A DNA stretch of 9,324 nt from an uncultured Phycisphaerales bacterium. Lineage in GTDB: Bacteria > Planctomycetota > Phycisphaerae > Sedimentisphaerales > Anaerobacaceae. Position 1 is the stretch's first letter. Every line of letters begins with the position of its first letter. The position numbers and the translations under genes were made by a program. Location of the stretch: positions 1-9,324 of the forward strand of contig CALMMH010000025.1 of assembly GCA_937868145.1 (NCBI GenBank). The letters are read 5' to 3'. Shown piece after piece: positions 1 to 6,051 of the stretch. The notes beneath the pieces are model-generated. The model did not search any database. It saw only the letters and a list, made by a program, of their open reading frames with translations, and was not told the DNA's origin.

Positions 1-267
1 ACTTTCCACCAGAATCCGTCGCATCGCCTCGGCGGCGGCGGCAAAGAAATGGCCCTCGTTCTCCCAGCTTTGCGACGTGCTTCCGACTAGCCGCAAGTAG
101 GCTTCATGAACCAGCGCCGTCGCCTGGAGAGTCTGGCCGGGGGATTCGTGGGACAACTTCTGTGCCGCCAAAAGCCGCAGTTCCTCGTAGACGAGAGGCA
201 AGAGTTCGTCCGTGGCTTTGGCGTCCCCCCGTTCGATGGCGTTCAGAATGCGTGTAACATCGGTCAT
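1..267 (-). CDS. ECF sigma factor, TIGR02999-type (N-terminal part, cut by window edge)
   Basis: This is the first 89 residues of an extracytoplasmic-function RNA polymerase sigma factor; the rest lies left of the window. The protein begins MTDVTRILNAIERGD and contains LLPLVYEELRLLAAQKL, PGQTLQATALVHEAYLRL and GHFFAAAAEAMRRILVE. This series covers sigma region 2 and is diagnostic of the planctomycete-rich TIGR02999 / PF07638 family. Region 4, the -35-binding helix-turn-helix, is missing because of the edge. The ATG (267-265) is preceded by GGGGAG about seven bases upstream, which decides the start. It lies downstream of the ilv operon on the same strand but is separated from it by a terminator and about 200 bp, so it is probably a separate unit. 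Its regulon cannot be told from this fragment. Confidence 0.93.
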   Translation of the reverse strand, partial: MTDVTRILNAIERGDAKATDELLPLVYEELRLLAAQKLSHESPGQTLQATALVHEAYLRLVGSTSQSWENEGHFFAAAAEAMRRILVES

Positions 268-301
268 GCACACTCCCCACCGTTCTGACTCCCGACGGGT
301 C

Positions 302-331
302 TATTGTGTCATAAGAGTGGAGAGATTGCAA
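302..331 (-). promoter_or_regulatory. Possible sigma-70 promoter for the partial ECF sigma gene
   Basis: On the minus strand TTGCAA (331-326) is followed after 18 bp by ACAATA (307-302), about 35 bp upstream of the ATG at 267. The -10 match is weak and the spacing is one base long, so this is a candidate only. Nothing else gene-like is visible between 268 and 469. Confidence 0.3.
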
Positions 332-469
332 GCCGGAGAATCCGGGTCTTGGAATAGAATGCCGACGATTTCTGCGCGTTCCTCGGCGGTCGGGCAGGTT
401 GTCGTACGCCGTGCAGGGCGCAGGGTGCTCCCGCTGGGGAGATTCCCGGCCCCCGCCCCTCAACCCCGG

Positions 470-511
470 GAAAAGAACATGCCTCCACCGGCCGGAGCAG
501 GTGGAGGCATG
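470..511 (-). terminator. Intrinsic terminator of the ilv operon
   Basis: A perfect 12-bp inverted repeat (478-489 with 500-511, arm CATGCCTCCACC) encloses a 10-nt loop. On the minus strand it is followed by a T-rich run (TTCTTTTC, 477-470); on the plus strand no T run follows. It therefore works in the direction of ilvN, about 67 bp past the ilvN stop, and should separate the ilv operon from the downstream ECF sigma gene. Confidence 0.85.
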
Positions 512-578
512 CGATCCAATTCAACTCTGTCATCGCCCCCCCCCCGGGGCGCCAGCCACGGGGCGCGGGCCACAGGCC

Positions 579-1067
579 TCACTCTTCGCCGCTGCCCTGG
601 CGGGGCATGGCGATCGTGCCGGTGCGGGCGACGCCCTTGATGCCATAGGGCTTGCAGACGTCGAGGAAGGCCTCCATCTTCGTCTCGGGGCCGCTGACCT
701 CGACCATGAGGGTCTTGGGACTGATGTCGACGACGTGGCCGCGGAACATGTCGATCAGGGTGGAGAGCTCGGGGCGTTTTTCCGGCGGGACCGCGATCGT
801 GACGAGCATGAGGTCGCGGGCGACGACCGGCTTGTCCATGAAATCCTGGACCTTGACGACCGGGACGATGCGGGCGAGCTGCTTGCGGACCTGCTCGACG
901 ATGCGGTCGTCGCCGATGACGACGATGGTCATGCGGCTGAGCTTGGGGTCCTCGGTTCGACCGACGACCAGGGAATCGATGTTGAAGCCGCGAGCGGCGA
1001 ACATGCCCGCGACATGGGCCAGAACGCCCGGCTTATTCTCGACCAGTGCACTGATGATATGCTTCAT
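579..1067 (-). CDS. ilvN: Acetolactate (acetohydroxyacid) synthase small, regulatory subunit
   Basis: This is the regulatory subunit of acetohydroxyacid synthase, first common enzyme of valine, leucine and isoleucine synthesis; in this family it activates the large subunit and carries valine feedback inhibition. The 162-residue product has the usual small-subunit length. An N-terminal ACT domain (about residues 1-75) begins MKHIISALVENKPGVLAHVAGMF and continues with ARGFNIDSLVVG; the rest (DLMLVTIAVPPEKRPEL to the end) matches the second ACT-like half. The reading frame is open 63 bases further upstream, but the ATG at 1067 fits best: family proteins start here and GAGGA sits seven bases before it. 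It is last in the operon, 87 bp after ilvB copy 1, and is the only small-subunit gene for two large subunits. Confidence 0.96.
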   Translation of the reverse strand: MKHIISALVENKPGVLAHVAGMFAARGFNIDSLVVGRTEDPKLSRMTIVVIGDDRIVEQVRKQLARIVPVVKVQDFMDKPVVARDLMLVTIAVPPEKRPELSTLIDMFRGHVVDISPKTLMVEVSGPETKMEAFLDVCKPYGIKGVARTGTIAMPRQGSGEE

Positions 1068-1085
1068 AGTTCTATCCTCGTATTC

Positions 1086-1151
1086 CGTGAAACGCACTCC
1101 GTGAAGCGTGTCCGTTCGAAGACGTTTCACGCTTCACAATCGACGCTTCAC
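1086..1151. repeat. Heptamer GTGAAGC/GTGAAAC repeats in the ilvB1-ilvN spacer
   Basis: On the minus strand, units GTGAAGC (1151-1145), GTGAAGC (1137-1131) and GTGAAAC (1130-1124) lie exactly in a 7-bp register, with a degenerate unit at 1144-1138. Inverted copies follow at 1101-1107 and 1087-1093. They form perfect stems: 10 bp between 1101-1110 and 1128-1137, and 9 bp between 1086-1094 and 1123-1131. The array fills most of the 87-bp gap. The last stem ends before the ilvN ribosome-binding site, so the array could shape ilvN translation or be a mobile short repeat. Confidence 0.75.
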
Positions 1152-1154
1152 GCA

Positions 1155-2879
1155 TTAGGCCATGCTCTCCAAGATCGTCAGACCGTCCATCTCACTAAGG
1201 CTCTTGCCCGCAGGGACCATCGGCCACACATTTTCTTCGGGTTCGACGTGGAAGTCTGCCACGCAGGGGCGCTTTTCGGCGAGCATCTGGGCGACGGCCT
1301 GGGGGACGTCCGCGTTCTTGTCCACGGTGATGCCGACGGCGCCGAGGGCGCGGGCGACCTCCGCGTAGTTGGGGTTCTTCAGGTAGCTGCACGAGTACCG
1401 GTGGCCATAGAACAGCTCCTGCCACTGGCGGACCATGCCCATGTAGCCGTTGTTGAAAATGCAGACCTTGATCGGCAGTTCGTGCTGGACCGCGGTGGCC
1501 AGCTCGGTCATCGTCATATTGAAGCTGTGGTCGCCGTCGAAGTCGATGACCGTGGCGTCAGGCTTGGCGATCTGCGCGCCGATGGCCGCAGGCAGACCGA
1601 AGCCCATCGTGCCCAGGCCGCCGGAGCTGATGAACTGCCGCGGCCGCAGGAACTTGTAGAACTGAGCGGACCACATCTGGTGCTGCCCGACGCCGGTGGC
1701 GATGATCGCTTCGTTGTTCGTCTGGCGGCAGACCTCCTCGATGATGTACTGCGGCTTGATGTTCGCCGACTTCCCATCGTACCGGAACGGATACTTCTTC
1801 TTCCACTCGGCGATCTTCTGGAACCAGGCCTCGCGCGGCCGATACTCGACCTCTTTGGTCAGTTCCGTCAGGATGTGCTTGGCGTCGCCGACGACCGGGA
1901 TGTCGACGTGGACGTTTTTGGAGATGCTCGCCGGGTCGATGTCGATGTGCACGATCTTGGCGTGCGGGGCGAACGTCGGGATCTTGCCGGTCACGCGGTC
2001 GTCGAACCGGGCCCCCACTGCAATCAGCAGATCGCTTTCCTGCACGGCGTAGTTGGCGTAGGCCGAACCGTGCATGCCGAGCATGTCGAGCGACTCGGGC
2101 TTCCGCTGGTCGTAGCTGCCCAGGCCCAGCAGGGTCATGGTCACAGGCACGTGGGCCTTCTCCGCCAGCGCCCGCAACTCTTCGGCCGCGTTGGCGATGA
2201 TGACGCCGCCGCCGACGTAGAGCACCGGCTTTTCGGCCTTGTTGATCGCCTCGGCCGCCATGGAGATCTGGCGGGCGTGGCCCTTCGTGCGAAGCCTGTA
2301 GCCGGGCAGATCCAGCTCGGCCTTGCCGTTGCAGGGGCACTTATTGACCAGCACGTCCACGGGCAGATCGACCAGCACCGGGCCGGGCCGGCCGGTCGAG
2401 GCGATATGAAACGCCTCGCGGACGGTCCGCTCGAGCTGCCGAACGTCTTTAACGATGCTGTTGTACTTCGTGACCGGCCGGGTGATGCCCGTGGTGTCGG
2501 CCTCCTGGAAGGCGTCGTTGCCGATGAGGTCGGTCCGCACCTGGCCGGTGAGGGCAACCATCGGAATCGAGTCCATCATGGCGGTGGCCAGGCCGGTGAC
2601 GAGGTTGCAGGCCCCGGGGCCGCTGGTGGCCAGGATGACGCCGGTCTTGCCGCTGGCGCGGGCGTAGGCGTCGGCCATGTGGCAGCCGCCCTGCTCGTGC
2701 CGCGGGATGATAAATCGGATCGGGGCGTCGTAGAGCTTGTCGAACAGGGGCAACACGACCCCTCCGACATAACCGAACATCGTGTCGACGCCGAGATCGA
2801 TCAGGGTGTCGACAACGATCTGAGCGCCGGATTTCATGGTCTCGGCTGCGGAAGCCGGGGTTTCTGGTTTCGCTGGCAT
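1155..2879 (-). CDS. ilvB: Acetolactate (acetohydroxyacid) synthase large subunit, copy 1
   Basis: This is the catalytic, thiamine-diphosphate-dependent subunit; it joins two pyruvates to acetolactate, or pyruvate with 2-oxobutyrate. Its 574 residues match the family length. The TPP pyrimidine-binding domain (about 17-180) holds FGYVGG (35-40), the catalytic glutamate in RHEQGG (Glu62), Gln113 and DAFQE (122-126). The central domain (about 200-340) holds GARFDDR (Arg291). The TPP pyrophosphate domain (about 375-555) holds GVGQHQMW, the Mg-binding motif as GDHS (449-452) with Asn476-Asn477, and RQWQ with Trp486, tied in AHAS enzymes to 2-oxobutyrate preference. The ending WPMVPAG is also typical. 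The histidine in GDHS, normally glycine, is unusual and is shared with copy 2. AGAAAGGA about eight bases before the ATG supports the start. A 135-bp spacer separates it from copy 2. Confidence 0.97.
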   Translation of the reverse strand: MPAKPETPASAAETMKSGAQIVVDTLIDLGVDTMFGYVGGVVLPLFDKLYDAPIRFIIPRHEQGGCHMADAYARASGKTGVILATSGPGACNLVTGLATAMMDSIPMVALTGQVRTDLIGNDAFQEADTTGITRPVTKYNSIVKDVRQLERTVREAFHIASTGRPGPVLVDLPVDVLVNKCPCNGKAELDLPGYRLRTKGHARQISMAAEAINKAEKPVLYVGGGVIIANAAEELRALAEKAHVPVTMTLLGLGSYDQRKPESLDMLGMHGSAYANYAVQESDLLIAVGARFDDRVTGKIPTFAPHAKIVHIDIDPASISKNVHVDIPVVGDAKHILTELTKEVEYRPREAWFQKIAEWKKKYPFRYDGKSANIKPQYIIEEVCRQTNNEAIIATGVGQHQMWSAQFYKFLRPRQFISSGGLGTMGFGLPAAIGAQIAKPDATVIDFDGDHSFNMTMTELATAVQHELPIKVCIFNNGYMGMVRQWQELFYGHRYSCSYLKNPNYAEVARALGAVGITVDKNADVPQAVAQMLAEKRPCVADFHVEPEENVWPMVPAGKSLSEMDGLTILESMA

Positions 2880-2965
2880 TTAGTTATCCTTTCTTGAGCA
2901 ATCGAGGGTCCAAAATCTTATCGCGACTGCTTCTGTGTTGTCAAATGTTCTCGGGCATTCGAGAG

Positions 2966-3001
2966 ATAGGACCAATAGGACAGATGGGACCTAGAGGACC
3001 G
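2966..3001. repeat. Four imperfect 9-bp tandem repeats in the ilvB2-ilvB1 spacer
   Basis: On the plus strand four consecutive nonamers, ATAGGACCA, ATAGGACAG, ATGGGACCT and AGAGGACCG, share the core GGAC at a fixed 9-bp interval. They lie just downstream of the ilvB copy 2 stop, within the 135-bp gap to copy 1. No terminator hairpin with a T tract is seen in this gap, so read-through from copy 2 into copy 1 is expected. The role of the array is unknown. Confidence 0.7.
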
Positions 3002-3014
3002 TGCCGACCTTCGT

Positions 3015-4745
3015 TTACATCGCATTCTGCAGGATTTGCAGGCCCTCCATTTCGCTGAGGCTTCTGCCCGAAGGGACCATGGGCCAAACCCCTTCTGACG
3101 GATCGACGTGGAAATCGACCACGCAGGGCTTCTTCTCGGCCAGCATCTGCTCGATGGCGGGACCGACCTGGTCCTTCGACTCGACCGTGATGCCGGCGGC
3201 CCCGACCGCACGAGCGTACGCCGCGTAGTCCGGGTTCTCCAGGTGGCTGTAGAAGTAGCGTTTCGCGTAGAACAGCTCCTGCCACTGGCGAATCATGCCC
3301 ATGTAGCCATTGTTGAAAATACAGACCTTGATCGGCAGCTCGTGCTGAACCGCGGTGCTCAGCTCGGCCATGGTCATATTGAAGCTGTGGTCGCCGTCGA
3401 TGTCGATGACGGTCGCCTCCGGACGGGCGATCTGCGTCCCAATGGCCGCAGGCAGGCCGAAACCCATCGTGCCCAGGCCGCCGGAGGTGATCAACTGCCG
3501 AGGCCGGCTGAACTGATAGAACTGGGCCGCGAACATTTGATGCTGTCCGACACCCGTGGTGACCACGGTATTATCGGTCGTCCGCCGGGACAGCTCCTCG
3601 ACAACGTACTGCGGCTTGATCGTCGTCGCGTTGCGGTCGTAGGCGATCTTGTGGTGGCTCTTGAGCTCGGCGATCCTGGCGAACCATGCGGTCCTATCCC
3701 GGTGTTCCACGCACTCGGTCAAGGCCGCCAGAACCATCTTGGCGTCGCCGACGATGGGGATGTCGGCCGGGACGGTCTTGGAAATATTCGCGGCGTCGAT
3801 ATCGACGTGAATCACCTTGGCCTTCGGGGCAAACGCCTCGAGCTTGCCGGTGACGCGGTCGTCGAACCGGGCCCCGATCGAGATCAGCAGGTCGCACTCC
3901 TGGACCGCATAGTTGGTGTAGGCGGCCCCGTGCATGCCGAGCATGTCCAGGGACTCAGGCCGGGTCTGATCGTAGCAGCCCAGACCCATCAAGGTCATCG
4001 TCACAGGCAGATTGGCCTTGCGGGCGAAAGCCCGGAGCTCTTCCGTGGCATTGGCGGTGATAATCCCGCCGCCGGCCAGGACAATCGGCCTTTCGGCGCG
4101 ATTGATCGCTTCGGCCGCCTCGCTGATCTGCCTGGCGTGGCCGTTTTTGGGAATCCGATAGCCCGGCAGATTCACGTGAACGGACCCATTGACGCTGTAT
4201 TTCTGAAACTCCAGATCCGAAGGAATATCGACCAGGACCGGGCCGGGCCGGCCGGTCGAGGCGATGTGAAAAGCTTCGTAAATCGTTTTGGCCAAATCCT
4301 TTATGTCCATGACGATCGAGCAGTGCTTGGTCACGGATCGGGTGATGCCGGTGGTCGGAGCCTCCTGGAAGGCGTCGTCGCCGATGAGGTCGGTTCGGAC
4401 CTGCCCCGTGATGGCGACCAGGGGGACCGAGTCCATCATCGCGGTCGCCAGGCCGGTGACGAGGTTGCAGGCCCCGGGACCGCTGGTGGCGATCATGACG
4501 CCGGTCTTGCCGCTGGCGCGGGCGTAGGCGTCGGCCATGTGGCAGCCCCCCTGCTCGTGGCAGGGCACGATGAACCGGATGGGCGAGTCGTAAAGCCTGT
4601 CGAATAAAGGAAGTACGGATGCCCCGATATACCCGAAAGCGTCGGTGACGCCGTGATGGACAAGCGCGTCGACGATGATTTGGGCGCCGGTTTTGGGGAC
4701 GGGGGGTGCAGCCGGACCGGCTGCGGACGACGACTGAGTCTGCAT
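3015..4745 (-). CDS. ilvB: Acetolactate (acetohydroxyacid) synthase large subunit, copy 2
   Basis: A second full-length AHAS catalytic subunit (576 residues), roughly two-thirds identical by eye to copy 1, so the pair is a tandem duplication. Key residues are present: catalytic Glu64 in HEQGG, Gln115, DAFQE (124-128), Arg293 in GARFDDR, GDHS (451-454) with Asn478-Asn479 for Mg-TPP, and Trp488 in RQWQ. It differs from copy 1 close to the active site: FGYIGA replaces FGYVGG, and the residue before HEQGG is Cys62 instead of the near-universal Arg. The N terminus is a low-complexity Ser/Ala/Pro stretch. A GTG at 4769 is also in frame, but the ATG at 4745 has AGGAAGG just upstream and is preferred. 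It is first in the operon. It could have shifted kinetics or feedback sensitivity, but AHAS remains the best call. Confidence 0.96.
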   Translation of the reverse strand: MQTQSSSAAGPAAPPVPKTGAQIIVDALVHHGVTDAFGYIGASVLPLFDRLYDSPIRFIVPCHEQGGCHMADAYARASGKTGVMIATSGPGACNLVTGLATAMMDSVPLVAITGQVRTDLIGDDAFQEAPTTGITRSVTKHCSIVMDIKDLAKTIYEAFHIASTGRPGPVLVDIPSDLEFQKYSVNGSVHVNLPGYRIPKNGHARQISEAAEAINRAERPIVLAGGGIITANATEELRAFARKANLPVTMTLMGLGCYDQTRPESLDMLGMHGAAYTNYAVQECDLLISIGARFDDRVTGKLEAFAPKAKVIHVDIDAANISKTVPADIPIVGDAKMVLAALTECVEHRDRTAWFARIAELKSHHKIAYDRNATTIKPQYVVEELSRRTTDNTVVTTGVGQHQMFAAQFYQFSRPRQLITSGGLGTMGFGLPAAIGTQIARPEATVIDIDGDHSFNMTMAELSTAVQHELPIKVCIFNNGYMGMIRQWQELFYAKRYFYSHLENPDYAAYARAVGAAGITVESKDQVGPAIEQMLAEKKPCVVDFHVDPSEGVWPMVPSGRSLSEMEGLQILQNAM

Positions 4746-5017
4746 GGACCTTCCTTTCCTGATCAACACGTCGGGTCCCTACCGTAGCACGGGCATCTTG
4801 CCCGTGATCTGGAACACATGGGCAGGATGCCCATGCTACTTGGGGCCCTTTGGTAATTCCGGGAGTTGCGTTTTTTCGGGCCTTTTCGGAGAACCAACCG
4901 CTTCCGATCATCAGAAGCGACCGATCACCCCGAAGTTGTGAGCCTCTTGCCGCAACTCCGTAACCATCCCACACCCGGGATGGACCAGGGTCGTGCCGCG
5001 ACACAATTCGCGGCACA
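4746..5017 (-). promoter_or_regulatory. Structured 5' leader of the ilv operon, candidate cis-regulatory RNA
   Basis: From the predicted start near 5017 the untranslated leader is about 270 nt. Read in the transcript it contains: a perfect 9-bp hairpin at its very 5' end (4993-5001 with 5008-5016, 6-nt loop); a 7-bp hairpin CCATCCC/GGGATGG (4964-4970 with 4977-4983); a 9-bp long-range stem (4951-4959 with 4862-4870); nested inside this a 5-bp stem (4930-4934 with 4885-4889) closing a 6-bp hairpin (4899-4904 with 4914-4919); and then the palindromic element 4784-4839. No T-box signature, no leader peptide rich in Leu/Val/Ile codons and no U-tract terminator was found. Branched-chain operons are often controlled through their leaders; this one does not match a class I recognise. 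Confidence 0.5.
4784..4839. repeat. Double-hairpin palindromic (REP/MITE-like) element
   Basis: Two 23-bp arms (4784-4806 and 4817-4839) are inverted copies with 20 of 23 positions matching, around a 10-bp centre. Each arm is itself a hairpin: CACGGGCA/TGCCCGTG with a 3-nt loop (4788-4806) and CATGGGCA/TGCCCATG with a 3-nt loop (4817-4835). The element can fold either as one long stem or as two small ones. It lies in the ilv leader, starting about 40 bp upstream of the ilvB copy 2 ATG. The form suggests a dispersed genomic repeat, which cannot be confirmed from one copy. Confidence 0.75.
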
Positions 5018-5023
5018 GACAAA

Positions 5024-5052
5024 ATAATGCCAAATCCCAAGCGGATTGTCAA
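5024..5052 (-). promoter_or_regulatory. Sigma-70-type promoter of the ilvB-ilvB-ilvN operon
   Basis: On the minus strand a perfect TTGACA (5052-5047) is followed after 17 bp by CATTAT (5029-5024), which places transcription start near 5017. It is the best promoter found upstream of ilvB copy 2 and points into the operon. The 5' hairpin of the leader begins at the predicted start. Confidence 0.7.
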
Positions 5053-5343
5053 GCACTATGTACGGCGAGAACGCGACCCGGTGCGGCGGTTCTCGTTTGT
5101 AGTGACGCCGCAAGGCGTTATCTTGGCATTCTTGAGGTCAGAGCCCACCCGTAGGGGCGACGCATGCGTCGCCCCTATGCTTGGTCCGCATGACGAAGAG
5201 GGGGGTCAGCCAGCATGAAAGGCTTTGAATATTGGGGTTCCGAGCAATCGCCAGAGTCCTGCCTGCCAAGTGATCGTGCAGAGACTTGTTCGCACCTCTT
5301 CGGCAGATGTCCCTCAGATCCGTGGAGGAAGGTCTAGCTCCTG
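5053..5343. other. Gene-poor stretch upstream of the ilv promoter
   Basis: No convincing gene was found here on either strand. It holds a 7-bp inverted repeat CGAGAAC/GTTCTCG (5066-5072 with 5089-5095) 14 bp upstream of the ilv -35 box, which could be an operator or chance. It also holds a small GCAA-tetraloop hairpin (5105-5118) and the 26-bp palindrome described separately. A frame on the minus strand around 5217-5320 is open for about 30 codons but has no recognisable product. Confidence 0.4.
5152..5177. repeat. 26-bp perfect palindrome
   Basis: TAGGGGCGACGCA (5152-5164) is followed directly by its exact reverse complement (5165-5177), with no spacer. No T run follows on either strand, so it is not a typical terminator. 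Its base composition and form resemble short dispersed palindromes seen in planctomycete and other bacterial genomes; single-copy evidence only. Confidence 0.8.
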
Positions 5344-5376
5344 TCTCCTGGCCCCCCCTTAGGGGGGGCCAGGAGA
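5344..5376. repeat. GC-rich hairpin with C7/G7 tract after the decayed minus-strand gene
   Basis: A 16-bp perfect inverted repeat (5344-5359 with 5361-5376) contains runs of seven C and seven G around a one-base centre. It starts three bases after the stop codon (5382-5380) of the minus-strand remnant. That position suggests a transcription-ending or RNA-stabilising hairpin, but no U tract follows in either direction. Confidence 0.6.
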
Positions 5377-5379
5377 ATC

Positions 5380-5759
5380 TCAGGGGATGTGGAGCAGCGT
5401 TTCGAAGACGAAGTCCTCGACAAGCAGTTCCAGCATCAAGGGGAGACAAATGAGCGCCAGGTTGATCCAGGCTCGCCCTACGCCGGCCCGGATCGCCGAA
5501 GGACGGAGCCAGAATGCCGGCCAGGACTTCCCGCCGCCGGCCGGAAGCCACAAACCAAACCAGCAGCAACCATATCTGGAGCCATGCCTTGCCGAGCAGC
5601 GTGAACGCATCGATCCAGCGATTGGAATCCGGGTCCGTCCCGCTCTGGACCACCCAGGAAATGGCCCGCTGATCGAATCCTCGCCAGGAGCGGCTCATCC
5701 CGATCCCAGAGAGTCGTGCGACTGCCCAGAAGGAGATAGCAGCCCAGGATCATCAACAC
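5380..5759 (-). pseudogene. Frameshifted remnant of a small membrane protein (possibly PAP2-like)
   Basis: Three minus-strand frames, read one after another, give protein-like hydrophobic sequence. From about 5759 comes VLMILGCYLLLGSRTTLW; from about 5680 to 5540 comes FDQRAISWVVQSGTDPDSN, then WIDAFTLLGKAWLQIW, LLLVWFVASGRRREVLAGIL; from about 5540 to the stop at 5380 comes AWINLALICLPLMLELLVED, then FVFETLLHIP. Each change of frame needs the same one-base step. Together they would make about 125 residues with three membrane segments. The middle part resembles the N-terminal half of phosphatase PAP2-family proteins, but the catalytic motifs are absent. This is an inference; sequencing or assembly errors in an intact gene, or coincidental open frames, are the alternatives. 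Confidence 0.35.
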
Positions 5760-6017
5760 CCCAGCGACAGGACCACCCCGACAGTCTCCGGCCCCTCTTC
5801 ATCTTGTTCCGGCTGTCAGGTAAGCCGATCCCCGGCGAGGTGCGCCGACGAGACTTGCAGGAACCACTGCGACTCCGCTGCGCCCATCCTCGTATACCCC
5901 TCGATCCGGGAGGTGTTTCCGCGTGGCTCATCGGCGTTTCAAAATAGCATAGAAGTCTTAAGGAAACCTGAAACTCCAGACGGCCTCTTTGCAAACCGGG
6001 AAAAGAGACCGAGTGGG
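5760..6017. other. Spacer between the decayed gene and the sigma promoter
   Basis: Nothing convincing is seen. A short minus-strand frame (about 5825-5938) encodes GAAESQWFLQVSSAHLAG and then stops. It may be a further fragment of a decayed gene or chance. No clear promoter for the minus-strand remnant was found. Confidence 0.3.
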
Positions 6018-6045
6018 TTGCGTTTTCTCGTACGGCGGGTATAAT
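6018..6045 (+). promoter_or_regulatory. Sigma-70-type promoter of the sigma/anti-sigma operon
   Basis: TTGCGT (6018-6023) and a perfect TATAAT (6040-6045) are separated by 16 bp, which predicts a start near 6052. The operon therefore appears to be read by the housekeeping sigma factor. An ECF-type autoregulatory promoter (GGAAC-like -35) was looked for and not convincingly found. Confidence 0.7.
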
Positions 6046-6051
6046 AACACT

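Noticed and set aside
399..2897. Very long open frame (832 codons) on the plus strand opposite ilvN and ilvB copy 1
   Set aside because: The opposite strand encodes clear full-length IlvN and IlvB. The antisense product is rich in Asp, His, Gly, Val and Arg with no family pattern, as expected from the shadow of GC-rich codons.
3108..4607. 499-codon open frame on the plus strand opposite ilvB copy 2
   Set aside because: Same kind of shadow, with composition resembling that opposite copy 1 because the two ilvB genes are paralogs.
4745..4911. Possible upstream leader peptide starting MIGSGWFSEKARKN in the ilv leader
   Set aside because: It has no run of Leu, Val or Ile codons, no good ribosome-binding site, and its frame runs through the palindromic element into ilvB, so classical peptide attenuation is not supported.
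4746..5017. T-box riboswitch upstream of ilvB
   Set aside because: No T-box antiterminator consensus and no terminator with a U tract could be found.
5217..5320. Short minus-strand frame encoding EEVRTSLCTITWQAGLW
   Set aside because: About 30 codons, no start, no family recognised, and a competing frame is equally open.
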